Shown in pieces: positions 1 through 8,781 of a stretch of 64,000 nucleotides of DNA. The stretch comes from Pseudomonadales bacterium. Lineage in GTDB: Bacteria; Pseudomonadota; Gammaproteobacteria; Pseudomonadales; Halieaceae. The stretch spans positions 62,001-126,000 of the forward strand of contig JACKNO010000007.1 of NCBI GenBank assembly GCA_024234815.1. The letters run 5' to 3'. The translations under genes and the position numbers were made by a program. The notes below the pieces were generated by a model, which was not told the DNA's origin, made no database searches, and worked only from the letters and a program-made list of their open reading frames with translations. The first letter of the stretch is position 1; each line of letters begins with the position of its first letter.

Positions 1-75
1 CTCAACCCAGTGCTCGTGGACGCGCGTGTTCATGCTGTGCTGCATTTCCAGCATATTGACCAATGCCTGCTTCAA
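1..75 (-). CDS. dimeric dUTPase-like protein, N-terminal fragment
   Basis: This is the first 25 codons of a minus-strand gene that runs off the left edge. Reading from a TTG at 75, the peptide begins MKQALVNMLEMQ and continues with SMNTRVHEHW. That pattern resembles the N-terminus of all-alpha dUTP diphosphatases (dUTPase_2 family), which hydrolyse dUTP to dUMP and keep uracil out of DNA. A GAGG Shine-Dalgarno sequence lies 8 nt upstream of the TTG, and no ATG or GTG fits the frame at that distance. The gene is divergent from topB. The family call rests on a short N-terminal pattern only, so it is moderate. Confidence 0.5.
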   Translation of the reverse strand, partial: MKQALVNMLEMQHSMNTRVHEHWVE

Positions 76-215
76 CTGAATTACCTCGAATCGAATAAAT
101 AGTGTTGCCAACCGCGCCCGGGTCGGTCGTGGAGCGGCGGACAGCGCCAGCGCTCGCGTATGATAAGCAGCGTGCGACAAGATATCCACTGACTGACAAC
201 AGCTGATATCTGGAT

Positions 216-235
216 AACTGTATTTATATACAGTA
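216..235. promoter_or_regulatory. LexA (SOS) box upstream of topB
   Basis: The 16-mer CTGTATTTATATACAG at 218-233, flanked by AA and TA, matches the gammaproteobacterial LexA consensus TACTGTATATATATACAGTA at all conserved CTG and CAG positions. It ends about 10 nt before the topB ATG, so bound LexA would block transcription or early elongation. It could also influence the divergent dUTPase-like gene. Confidence 0.8.
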
Positions 236-245
236 TTGTTGCCCC

Positions 246-2198
246 ATGAAACTTTATATCGCCGAAAAACCCAGCCTGGGCCGGGCCATAGCCGAGGTAT
301 TGCCCAGGCCGCATCGCAAGGCCGAGGGCTGTATTCATGTCGGCAATGGTGACTGCGTCAGCTGGTGCGTGGGACACCTGCTGGAATTGGCCGAGCCAGA
401 CAACTATGACCCCGCCTTCAAACAATGGAGGTTCGAGCATCTGCCAATCACGCCGCAGCAGTGGCAACTGAAGCCCAAGTCAGGCGCCCGCAAGCAGCTG
501 GCCGTGCTGCGCAAGCTGGTGAAGCAGGCCGACCAACTCGTCCACGCCGGCGACCCGGACCGGGAGGGCCAGTTGCTGGTCGACCAGGTGATTGACTACC
601 TCAAGGTCAGCGGCGCCAAGCGGGCCGCTGTGCAGCGCTGCCTGATCAACGATCTCAATCCGCAGGCGGTCACCCGGGCGCTGGGCCAGCTGCGGGACAA
701 CAGGGAGTTCGCGCCACTGTCCATTTCCGCACTGGCGCGCTCCCGGGCCGACTGGCTGTACGGGATCAATATGACCCGGGCGTACACGCTGATGGGGCGC
801 AAAGTGGGTTACGCGGGCGTGCTGTCCGTTGGCCGGGTGCAGACGCCGGTGCTGGGTCTGGTGGTGAGGCGCGACGAGGAAATCGAGCGCTTCACTCCCA
901 AACCTTTTTACCAGCTCGTGGCCCACGTGGTCACAAGCCGCGCAGAGCACTTCAAAGCCCGCTGGCAACCCAGCGCGGCCTGCGAACCCTGGCAGGATGA
1001 AGAAGGCAGGGTGTTATCAAAAGCCCTGGTTGAGAATGTGCGGTCACGTATTGCGCAGCAGCCCGCCAGCGTCACGCTCAGCAGCCGCAAGCTGAAGAAG
1101 CAGCCGCCTCCCCTGCCCTACAATTTATCCGCGCTGCAGATCGACGCGGCCAGGCGCTTTTCCATGAGCGCGAAGCAGGTGCTGGATACCTGTCAGGCCT
1201 TGTACGAACGCCACAAACTCCTGACCTACCCCCGCTCGGATTGCCGGTATCTGCCACGGGAACACCTGGCCGACCGCGAGGCTGTCATCAAAGCGCTGGC
1301 TAACAACTGTCACGCCCTCGCAAGCGCCGCAGGCGAAGCCGACCTGAGCCTGCAAAGCCGTGCCTGGGACAGCAACCGGGTGGAGGCACACCACGCGATC
1401 ATTCCCACGGCCCGAAAAATTGACGAAAACAGGCTGAGCCAGCCGGAGCGCAACATTTACGAACTGGTGGCCAGACACTACCTGGCGCAGTTCTACCCGA
1501 ACCACGAATACACGGACAGCCAGATCGACCTGGATATCGCGGGGGGTCGCTTCATTGCCAGGGCCAGAACCCCCGTGGAGCCCGGCTGGAAACAGCTGTT
1601 TCCCGCAGTCAGGGAACGGGACAATGGCGAACCCGCACTGAATACACAGTTGCCGACGCTCAGTAAGGGCGAAACCTGCCTGTGCGAATCCGGCGAAATC
1701 CTCGAGCGGGAAACCACGGCTCCCAGGCCTTTTGACGACGCCAGTTTGCTGGCGGCAATGACCGGTATCGCCCGCCACGTGCAAAGCCCGGAACTGCGTA
1801 AAATCCTGAAAGACACCGACGGCCTTGGTACCGAGGCCACGCGGGCCGGCATAATCGAACTCCTGTTCAGCCGCGGTTTTCTGGTTCGCAACGGCAAACA
1901 GATTCGCTCGACAACGGTGGGCAGAGGCTTGATTCACAGCTTGCCGGAGACCGCCGCCACGCCGGATATGACTGCTCACTGGGAAACCAGGCTCAATGCC
2001 ATCAGTCGTCGACAGGACAGCTATGAGGCATTCATGCAGCCGCTGGTGACGTCCTTGACGCAACTGATTGCACAGAGTCAGTCCGTGAAACCTTCGGGTC
2101 TGGAGTCTGCCAAAGGTACAAGGCCGCGCGGCAAGACGCGTCGACCGCGAAAAACACGGCGCAGAACCGGCGCCGCAGCGGCGGACCGAACGGCGTGA
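246..2198 (+). CDS. topB: DNA topoisomerase III
   Basis: This is a type IA topoisomerase that cuts one strand, passes another and decatenates replication or recombination intermediates with RecQ-type helicases. At 650 aa it has the usual TopB length. An N-terminal TOPRIM domain carries EKPS (7-10) and the acidic DPDRE motif (103-107). SVGRVQTP lies at 194-201. The catalytic tyrosine is Tyr328 in LLTYPRSDC, the same number as in E. coli TopB. The C-terminus is a basic Arg/Lys tail, probably for DNA binding. The ATG start is preceded by a LexA box, so SOS induction is likely. That is unusual because E. coli topB is not a classical SOS gene. Confidence 0.95.
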   Translation: MKLYIAEKPSLGRAIAEVLPRPHRKAEGCIHVGNGDCVSWCVGHLLELAEPDNYDPAFKQWRFEHLPITPQQWQLKPKSGARKQLAVLRKLVKQADQLVHAGDPDREGQLLVDQVIDYLKVSGAKRAAVQRCLINDLNPQAVTRALGQLRDNREFAPLSISALARSRADWLYGINMTRAYTLMGRKVGYAGVLSVGRVQTPVLGLVVRRDEEIERFTPKPFYQLVAHVVTSRAEHFKARWQPSAACEPWQDEEGRVLSKALVENVRSRIAQQPASVTLSSRKLKKQPPPLPYNLSALQIDAARRFSMSAKQVLDTCQALYERHKLLTYPRSDCRYLPREHLADREAVIKALANNCHALASAAGEADLSLQSRAWDSNRVEAHHAIIPTARKIDENRLSQPERNIYELVARHYLAQFYPNHEYTDSQIDLDIAGGRFIARARTPVEPGWKQLFPAVRERDNGEPALNTQLPTLSKGETCLCESGEILERETTAPRPFDDASLLAAMTGIARHVQSPELRKILKDTDGLGTEATRAGIIELLFSRGFLVRNGKQIRSTTVGRGLIHSLPETAATPDMTAHWETRLNAISRRQDSYEAFMQPLVTSLTQLIAQSQSVKPSGLESAKGTRPRGKTRRPRKTRRRTGAAAADRTA

Positions 2199-2283
2199 CG
2201 CAACCAACAAGGCAGAACGGTGACCGCCTGCTACACTGGCCGGACGCAGCCAGGAGCTTTTGGAGAGGAATACATGAATCCAG

Positions 2284-3660
2284 TCAAGTACCAGGACTTC
2301 CTGCCAGCAGAGATTCCCCGTGGCGGACTGTTTGGTAGCGTGCAGATAAATGGCGACGCACCCGTTCCACGACTTCAGAAACGTGGTAGTCATCAAGGTT
2401 AACGTACAGGCAACTATCCAGCATTCGATGATTGCCCAGATAGTTATAGAATGGCTTTTTGCCTTTATACAGCGATATCAGCAACGGCCCTCCTCCCTCG
2501 TGGAAGGAATAGGCGTACTGTTTGGCCAGCATTCTTTGCTGGGTGCCCACTATAACGATATCGGCGCTGTAGAACGCATGCATGAGCTCATACAGCAACT
2601 GTAGCTCTTCCCCCACAAAGCGTTTCACATCGTGGTGTCGATCAAAGACAGCAAAGGCGCGCGAGTTGTAGTCACCGCGATAGGCTTTCATTTCTTCGAT
2701 TTGTCCGGCGCTGAAGTTGAGCTTTTCGGCGTGCTGGTCCATGGTAAAAAACGACCGCGCAAAACCGTCGGAGTGAAGCAGTGTCGAGAGCTGATAAGTC
2801 TCAAGCCCCTGTTTCAGGTCGGCATAAAATTTTTCAAAATCCGCGACGGATATCACCTGGTGATCCCGAATCTCCGCCATGGAGTCCCGCTCGTTGAACG
2901 CGTCTCTGCCGCGCGGCCATATCTGGAGAAAGGTATTCCAGGGTGTGGTGATAACGGCGGTGTCTCCCTGCCGTATGTGGATCAATGCCCTGGGCTTACC
3001 CGCTTCAAACACCTCGGGCACGGGATACAGCTGCCGGAAATCCCTGTAGATATCGGCGAGGTCGAAATCCAGCAGCGAGTTGGGCAACTCGTTAAGCCAC
3101 GCCAGTGCGGGAATCTGCTTGCGTATCACGAATCTGAAATGCAGCGGCGAGCCGTCTGCCGGTAAGGCGCCCTGAATCAGGCCCCGGAGATAGTTGATCA
3201 AATCCTGCAGATCGTTGATCTGCTTGTCATCGACAAGCGCCTGGTTGAGTTCGAAATCAAGTGTTTCGATAGAATCGATCGCCTCAACCTGACCCTTTCG
3301 GGAAAAATACCAGTCAAAACCGAGAAAACCGAATATGCCGCCATACTCTATGGCGCCGTTATCCTCGACCACGCAATCGTGGGACGCAGCTGACAGCAGC
3401 AGGTTCGGCTTGGGCTTGAGTGGCGTGAAATGGTACTTCATTCCAAGCAGGGCACTTAATTTGTAAAGTAGCCCGAACATGAGTATCTGGTCTGTGAAGC
3501 CCACGTGTCCGGGCACCGTGATGGAGTAATAGAGTTTGCGCGAGCGGGTGGCGCGCGCATATTCCCGCGCCAGCCTTGCTGCTACAAGGCGCCGTTTTTC
3601 GCGGCGCAGGCGGCGCAGAATTTTGCCTGGCATAGCGGTTATTGTCTGTTGCAAACGCAT
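2284..3660 (-). CDS. putative fucosyltransferase-like glycosyltransferase
   Basis: The protein is about 458 aa. The motif HIRQGDTAV resembles the HxRRGD nucleotide-sugar motif of alpha-1,2/1,6 and peptide-O-fucosyltransferases. The N-terminal part has GHVGFTDQILMFGLL, reminiscent of the glycine-rich GxGNQ-type loop of GT11 enzymes. Near the C-terminus, SADIVIVGTQQRMLAKQYA fits the second Rossmann half of a GT-B fold. The ATG at 3660 was chosen because the upstream extension is low-complexity and overlaps the region facing the next gene. It is divergent from the nine-gene cluster starting at 3891 and may serve the same glycosylation pathway. The acceptor is unknown. Confidence 0.55.
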   Translation of the reverse strand: MRLQQTITAMPGKILRRLRREKRRLVAARLAREYARATRSRKLYYSITVPGHVGFTDQILMFGLLYKLSALLGMKYHFTPLKPKPNLLLSAASHDCVVEDNGAIEYGGIFGFLGFDWYFSRKGQVEAIDSIETLDFELNQALVDDKQINDLQDLINYLRGLIQGALPADGSPLHFRFVIRKQIPALAWLNELPNSLLDFDLADIYRDFRQLYPVPEVFEAGKPRALIHIRQGDTAVITTPWNTFLQIWPRGRDAFNERDSMAEIRDHQVISVADFEKFYADLKQGLETYQLSTLLHSDGFARSFFTMDQHAEKLNFSAGQIEEMKAYRGDYNSRAFAVFDRHHDVKRFVGEELQLLYELMHAFYSADIVIVGTQQRMLAKQYAYSFHEGGGPLLISLYKGKKPFYNYLGNHRMLDSCLYVNLDDYHVSEVVERVRRHLSARYQTVRHGESLLAGSPGT

Positions 3661-3890
3661 ACTACTTGTCCATTTCCGGGTGACACTCGACGCGCTCACA
3701 AGCCGGCGCCCAAACCGCTCTGCAGATCTTTGCGGCATAGCGTGGTGAATATGCTGCGCACCCGGCTCGAGCCAGGCACCCAAACAAGCCAGGGATAGTA
3801 CTGGCTACGGCGTTTGCCGTAAATGCCGGTGCAGCCCTTGAATCCAAATGTCTCTACCGGCACCCCACATTGGGCTACACTGTGGCCGCT

Positions 3891-4952
3891 ATGAAATTCG
3901 CCCGCGAAATACAACTACTGAAGACCCTGGCTGGCACAGATGACCACCGCCTGGGTCGCCAGTTCCTGGCCAGGAAAATTGACCTTCCCAGCCTCGCCAG
4001 CTTCCTCTACGAGGAACAACTCGATATATATTTCCTGGCCCTGATGGAGGACCAGCGCCTGCTGAAACTGCTACCGCGAACTATGCGCGAACAGTTGTTA
4101 TGGCTTCGAGGCGACCAGCAGAAGCGCAATCGCAGCCTGTTGGAGACCCTGTCTCGATTGCAATCCATTCTCGCGCAGGCCGGGGTGCAGACCTTGCAGC
4201 TCAAGGGACTGCCATTGGCACAACGCTACTGGGGTGGAGTGGAGCGGCGCTTCTGCTGGGACCTGGACCTGCTGGTCCGCACTCGCGACAGGAGCCGCGC
4301 GATAGACACCCTGGAGAACGCGGGCTATACCACCACATCGCCATCGCTGATCCCCCGCAAACTGGTCTACCGCCTGAGCCACGCGGTGGAAATCAGCAAG
4401 GGAGATTTGCCTGTGGATCTGCACTGGAGTTTCCGCCAGCGCCCGGGTTTCGCCATAGACTACGATGCGGTGTGGGCACGCCGCGAGCGCTGGCACGACG
4501 GCGAGTTGGATTGTGATATACCCTCTGCGCAGGACAGCTTGCTGATCATGCTGCTGGGCATTGCACAGGATGCCGAGCGAGGTCACTGCCGCTACCGGAA
4601 ACTCTGGGATATCTACCTCTGGCTGCAGCTTGAGCGGGACTTCGACTGGGAGTCATTCTGCCGGCGCTGTGGCGACGAGGGTGTCGAGGTACTCTGCCTC
4701 AATATGCTCGCTCTCACACTGCTGGCGCTGGATTGCGAGGAAGAGTTTCCCGGCTTGCGGTCGCTGCTGGATTCGCGCAAAAACATGGTGTCCTGTTCTG
4801 CAGCTGATGTCAGCCGCGTTCTGGGGCGCTCACGCCAGCATCTTGCCAACAGGTTGTGGTTCGCCAGACTGCAGCAGGTGCCCGCCTGGCGCTACGTGGG
4901 CTGGTGGACACTCACCGCGCCGATGAGGTATCTTCTCGGCCGAAGTTTATAA
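3891..4952 (+). CDS. nucleotidyltransferase family protein (NTP_transf_5-like)
   Basis: The 353-aa protein matches the uncharacterised nucleotidyltransferase family often found beside PqqD and HprK-like genes in peptide-modification clusters. Visible motifs are LQLKGLPLAQRYWGG followed by a WDLDLLV acidic motif (metal-binding DxD) and, about 50 residues on, VDLHWSF. The reaction presumably transfers a nucleotidyl group, but no substrate is established. The ATG at 3891 is preferred over an in-frame TTG at 3870. It is the first gene of the plus-strand cluster; a second, degenerate member of the same family closes it at 13228-14301. Confidence 0.7.
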   Translation: MKFAREIQLLKTLAGTDDHRLGRQFLARKIDLPSLASFLYEEQLDIYFLALMEDQRLLKLLPRTMREQLLWLRGDQQKRNRSLLETLSRLQSILAQAGVQTLQLKGLPLAQRYWGGVERRFCWDLDLLVRTRDRSRAIDTLENAGYTTTSPSLIPRKLVYRLSHAVEISKGDLPVDLHWSFRQRPGFAIDYDAVWARRERWHDGELDCDIPSAQDSLLIMLLGIAQDAERGHCRYRKLWDIYLWLQLERDFDWESFCRRCGDEGVEVLCLNMLALTLLALDCEEEFPGLRSLLDSRKNMVSCSAADVSRVLGRSRQHLANRLWFARLQQVPAWRYVGWWTLTAPMRYLLGRSL

Positions 4953-4995
4953 ACACCCGCCAGCCAATCGCGGTCACTCACATCCGGGTCATCCC

Positions 4996-5697
4996 ATGTC
5001 AGCTCCGCTCATCAGCGTTATTATTCCCACGTACAATTGCGCCCACTACCTGGGTGACGCTATTGAAAGCGCTTTTTCACAGGACTACCCGCGACTGGAG
5101 ATCATCGTGGTCGACGACGGTTCCACCGATGACACCGCGACACTGCTGGCCACTTTCGGCGAGCGCCTGAGAAAGACACACCAGAGCAACGGTGGTATTG
5201 GCTCCGCCCGCAATACCGGATTGACCCTTGCCAGCGGTGAATTCATCGCCTACCTGGATGCCGATGACCTCTATGTTCCCGGCAAATTGACGAGGCAGAT
5301 GGCATGCTTCGATGCCGATCCGGAACTGGAGTGCGTACAGGGTCAATTAATCCAGTTTGTCAGCCCGGAACTGGACGCTGACTTCGCCGCTACCCTCGCC
5401 GTGGATACGTCGCGACCACTCGCGGCCCCAATGGCCAGCACCACGCTCATAAAGCGCCAGGCGCTGGAGCGGGTGGGCCCCTGGTCTACAGAGCTCACCG
5501 TGGGCACCGACCTGGACTGGTATGCGCGCGTGCAGGAAAAGCTGGTAAAATGCCTGATGCTCGACGAGGTGTTACTACACCGCCGCGTGCATCGCACCAA
5601 CACCAACCTCGTGCATGCCGCGGATAAGAATGAGCGCCTGCATGTGATCAAGGCCATGCTCGACCGACGCAGGGCGCAGCAGCGCGACACACAATAA
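4996..5697 (+). CDS. family 2 glycosyltransferase
   Basis: This is a typical GT-A glycosyltransferase of 233 aa. It starts with SVIIPTYNCAHYL, has VVDDGSTDD (38-46) for nucleotide-sugar binding, GSARNTGL, and the metal-binding DADD at 88-91. It transfers a sugar from a nucleotide donor; donor and acceptor cannot be read from sequence. There is no membrane segment, so it is cytoplasmic. The gene lies 43 nt after the nucleotidyltransferase gene and just before the PqqD-like gene, inside a co-directional cluster. Confidence 0.85.
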   Translation: MSAPLISVIIPTYNCAHYLGDAIESAFSQDYPRLEIIVVDDGSTDDTATLLATFGERLRKTHQSNGGIGSARNTGLTLASGEFIAYLDADDLYVPGKLTRQMACFDADPELECVQGQLIQFVSPELDADFAATLAVDTSRPLAAPMASTTLIKRQALERVGPWSTELTVGTDLDWYARVQEKLVKCLMLDEVLLHRRVHRTNTNLVHAADKNERLHVIKAMLDRRRAQQRDTQ

Positions 5698-5723
5698 ACA
5701 TGAATTCGCGGAGTGAAAACACT

Positions 5724-6161
5724 ATGGGGCAGCGGTACCGGGTAGACACTGAAAACATCATGCACGAAACCATTGACGGCGAAGTGGTCATCGTCAACCT
5801 GGAGACCGGCACTTATTACGCGTTTGACGGTGCCGGCGAGTTCATATGGGACCGCATCAGCGGCGCGGGCGCCAGCCTCGAGCAGATCATCGACGCCGCT
5901 TGCGCCCACTACCGGGGTTTGCCGCAGGACATCAGCGCAGGCGTGACCCGCTTTTTCAATGCCTTGCAAAAAGAACAGATGCTGGTCGCCGCGGACGATG
6001 AAGCCGACACCGCACCCGCCACCGAATCCACCGCTGCCGACCTTGCATCGGGCGCCGCGTTCGAGTTGCCCAGGCTGAATATCTACACTGATATGGAAGC
6101 GCTGTTGCTTGCCGATCCGATTCACGAAGTTGAGAGTGACGGATGGCCCAACCTGAAGTAG
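5724..6161 (+). CDS. PqqD-like (RRE) protein with peptide-like C-terminal tail
   Basis: Residues 1-90 of this 145-aa protein form a PqqD/RiPP-recognition-element domain, with TGTYYAFDGAGEFIWDRI as its core. Such domains bind leader peptides and present them to modifying enzymes. After an acidic linker (91-110), the tail at 115-145 begins LPRLNIYTDMEALL and contains DPIHEVESDGWP (131-142). It looks like the leader or core of small peptides in PqqD/HprK clusters rather than part of the PqqD fold. The ATG at 5724 has a GCGGAG site 10 nt upstream; an ATG at 5700 has none. The 3' end overlaps the kinase gene by 19 nt, indicating coupled translation. Confidence 0.75.
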   Translation: MGQRYRVDTENIMHETIDGEVVIVNLETGTYYAFDGAGEFIWDRISGAGASLEQIIDAACAHYRGLPQDISAGVTRFFNALQKEQMLVAADDEADTAPATESTAADLASGAAFELPRLNIYTDMEALLLADPIHEVESDGWPNLK

Positions 6162-7261
6162 GCACTGAGCCACTGGCCACAGACCAGAAGGCATTTTTTG
6201 ACGCACTATCGGAAGGCTACAGGCGGGCACTGGACGCTGCCGGCCTGGTGGAGCGGCACTACCTGATTGCCGGCTTCCGGGTGGCTCTGCGCTGTGCGGG
6301 GCCTGCATTACTGCCCGCCGTCACGCCGGCGATAGAACACCTGCGCACTGACACCCTGGCCGCGCCGGATCTTGTCATCGAGCTGTTTGATGCCCACTCG
6401 ACCGGAACTCCACTGCCTTTTTTGCTGGAATTTTTCATGCGCCGGGTACAGGCCAAATGGTGGGAGTACCTGGGATCCAGGCGCGAGCTTAAAGGGCTCG
6501 ACGGTACGCAAGTGCGCTGCGCTTTCCACCCCGGGCCCGATATTCTCAGCGTACTGGATCATGCCAGCGACCGCGCCCTGTACTGGGTGCAGGACGCCGC
6601 CAAAATTCCCTACTACGAAACGGGCTACCCCCTGACTGTCATCCTCAACTGGTGGCTGGCCAAACGCCAGCGCCAGTTTGTGCACGCCGCCTGTATCGGC
6701 ACCGCGACAGGTTCGGTATTGCTGACCGGCAAGGGCGGCAGCGGCAAATCCACTACCACCCTCGCCTGCCTGAACTCCGGCCTCAAACTGGGTGGTGACG
6801 ACTACTGCGTTATCGATACTCAGAATATGACGGCCCACAGCCTCTACAATACGATCAAGCTCAAGGGCCTGGCCGATGTGGAGCGTTTTGAACACCTGAA
6901 ACATTGCGTGGACAACCTCGACCAGGTCGAAGACACGGAGGATGGCGAGCGGGCACTGATCTACCTGCAGCAACATTTTCCGGAGCAGTTGATGAGCCGG
7001 AGTCCACTGCGCGCTATTTTAGTGCCGCGCATCGTCGACCGTGTAGAGACATCTATCGCCCCGACTTCAAGTGCGCACGCTTTCAAGGCACTCATGCCCA
7101 GCACCCTCTTCCAGTTGCCGGGGGACGCCCGGGACGCCTTTCAGGCCACCGCCCGGCTGACGCGACAGGCCCCCGCCTACGAAATCGCGCTGGGAAGTGA
7201 TATCGATGCCATTCCCGGAGTTATCGCGGCTTTTCTGCGCGAACTGGAGGAGAAGGCGTGA
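6143..7261 (+). CDS. HprK-like serine kinase
   Basis: The 372-aa protein has a Walker A loop GKGGSGKST at 196-204 and a GGDDY motif at 217-221, the layout of HPr kinase/phosphorylase-like P-loop proteins. The upstream region (1-190) resembles that of HprK-like proteins in peptide-modification clusters. Members of this group phosphorylate serines on peptides, as in paeninodin-type lasso peptides. Here the likely substrate would be the PqqD-linked peptide or its carrier, which is inference. It overlaps the PqqD-like gene at its start and the next gene by 4 nt (GTGA). Confidence 0.75.
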   Translation: MAQPEVGTEPLATDQKAFFDALSEGYRRALDAAGLVERHYLIAGFRVALRCAGPALLPAVTPAIEHLRTDTLAAPDLVIELFDAHSTGTPLPFLLEFFMRRVQAKWWEYLGSRRELKGLDGTQVRCAFHPGPDILSVLDHASDRALYWVQDAAKIPYYETGYPLTVILNWWLAKRQRQFVHAACIGTATGSVLLTGKGGSGKSTTTLACLNSGLKLGGDDYCVIDTQNMTAHSLYNTIKLKGLADVERFEHLKHCVDNLDQVEDTEDGERALIYLQQHFPEQLMSRSPLRAILVPRIVDRVETSIAPTSSAHAFKALMPSTLFQLPGDARDAFQATARLTRQAPAYEIALGSDIDAIPGVIAAFLRELEEKA

Positions 7262-8781
7262 ACAGCGCCCTTACCCGGGACACACAGCAATACATTTACG
7301 ACCGTGTCCAGCAGCTGCGCGCGGGCAGCGCACCAGATACCCTGTTGTTCTGGGCAATTCGCGGGCTGGGGAGCTTGCGCCCTCTGCGCGCCAGGATGCG
7401 ACATATCGGTGGGCGCATTCACTATATTCGCGGTGACCACGCCGAGGCGGAGCGCTGGCTGCTGGCGGCACTGGCGGCAGGGCGCCAGGACAAGGCCTCC
7501 ACCCATAACTACCTGGGAAGAAGCCAGTGCCTGCTGGGTAAATTCGCCGACGCTGAAAAGCATCTGCAGACAGCGATCGACATCTATCCGAAAAATGATG
7601 GTTACTGCCTGCATATGGCCGACACCCTGCGCCGCCAGGGCAAGCACGTGGAGGAGGAGCCCTACCTGCGACAGGCACTGAAACTCAGACCCAACAGCGC
7701 CTGGACTCATTTCTGCCTGTTCCAGAATGCACGCGCGCGCCACGGCGTGGAGCAGGCCCTGGACGAATGGCTGGACAGCGCCCTGGCCAACCCCGCCATG
7801 GAAGATCCTGTCATCCACCCCGACTGGTGGCTGGTGCACCGCAGCGCCTACACGGCTGAGCGAGTAGAGAAAGCCCGGGCACTGCTGGCGCAACACCCGG
7901 ATGCCCCCGACTGTCACCTGTTACTGGCCTATCTTCTGCGCTACTCGGAACATCCCGCGGATGGGGTGCCGCACCTGCAGGCCGCCTCTCGCCGCCAATG
8001 GGAACTTGTCCACGGGCCGGGTACGGCGACCGACTTCAAAACCGCCAAAGCCCCGGTTTTTTTGGTGATGGGCGTTGCGAAAAGTGGCTCCTCTTCGCTC
8101 TACCAGTATCTTTGCATGCATCCCCTGATATGCCGCGCCATGGCGAAGGAGATCAATTACTGGAGCGACCACCACGCAGCAGGACCAGACTGGTACCAGG
8201 CGTTCTTCCCGCCCCTGCCACCTGGCGCGCGACAGATATCCGGCGAAGCCAGCATCAAGACATTCTGGGATCCCCAGGCGCCCGAGCGCATAGCCCGGGA
8301 GGCCCCCGATCTCAAGCTGATACTTATCCTGCGGGAGCCCGTTGCCCGCGCTTACTCTGATTACAACATGAACCTGCGCCTGGGGCTGGAAGCGCGCGCA
8401 TGGCAGGACTACGTCGACGAAGAACTCGCGCAGTCACCGCGCTGTCCGGTAGATGAAGAAGAGTTGCCCGAGCATTTCGCCCAGGATCGCAACTACCTGA
8501 TGAAGGGCGCGGTACTTCCAATCCTGCAACGTTGGCTGCGACACCATGACAAGCGCAAGATTCTTGTGGTGCAAAACAGCGACCTGGGCAAAGACACCAC
8601 CGCGACCATGAACCGGATATTTCATTTCCTGGGCTTGCCGGACCACGATATTGTGGCGCCGCCGCGAATGAATGTGGGCGGCTACGGAAAACAGCCTGAG
8701 ATTCTGCAACGGCGCCTGGAAAACTGGTACGCGCCACACCAGCAGGCACTGCAGGCATTCCTGGCGCGGGAGTTTCCATGA
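7258..8781 (+). CDS. TPR-repeat sulfotransferase
   Basis: In this 507-aa protein, residues 50-245 are helical TPR-type repeats (for example AEAERWLLAAL and ADAEKHLQTAIDIYP). Residues 265-507 form a PAPS-dependent sulfotransferase domain. The 5'-phosphosulfate loop is VAKSGSSSLYQYL (273-285) and the 3'-phosphate loop is LILREPVARAYSDY (about 356-369). It should transfer sulfate from PAPS to a hydroxyl group on sugar or peptide; the TPR part probably docks the acceptor. A GTG start overlaps the kinase stop codon by 4 nt. The same TPR-plus-transferase design recurs in the next two genes. Confidence 0.85.
   Translation: MNSALTRDTQQYIYDRVQQLRAGSAPDTLLFWAIRGLGSLRPLRARMRHIGGRIHYIRGDHAEAERWLLAALAAGRQDKASTHNYLGRSQCLLGKFADAEKHLQTAIDIYPKNDGYCLHMADTLRRQGKHVEEEPYLRQALKLRPNSAWTHFCLFQNARARHGVEQALDEWLDSALANPAMEDPVIHPDWWLVHRSAYTAERVEKARALLAQHPDAPDCHLLLAYLLRYSEHPADGVPHLQAASRRQWELVHGPGTATDFKTAKAPVFLVMGVAKSGSSSLYQYLCMHPLICRAMAKEINYWSDHHAAGPDWYQAFFPPLPPGARQISGEASIKTFWDPQAPERIAREAPDLKLILILREPVARAYSDYNMNLRLGLEARAWQDYVDEELAQSPRCPVDEEELPEHFAQDRNYLMKGAVLPILQRWLRHHDKRKILVVQNSDLGKDTTATMNRIFHFLGLPDHDIVAPPRMNVGGYGKQPEILQRRLENWYAPHQQALQAFLAREFP

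Noticed and set aside
1125..2396. 423-codon minus-strand frame across topB
   Set aside because: Antisense to a clear topB gene, Arg/Gly/Gln-rich with no family features.
2220..2402. 60-codon ORF after topB
   Set aside because: Overlaps the 3' end of the minus-strand glycosyltransferase gene and has no features of its own.
5343..6308. 321-codon minus-strand frame opposite GT2 and PqqD-like genes
   Set aside because: Crosses two well-supported plus-strand genes and their junction.
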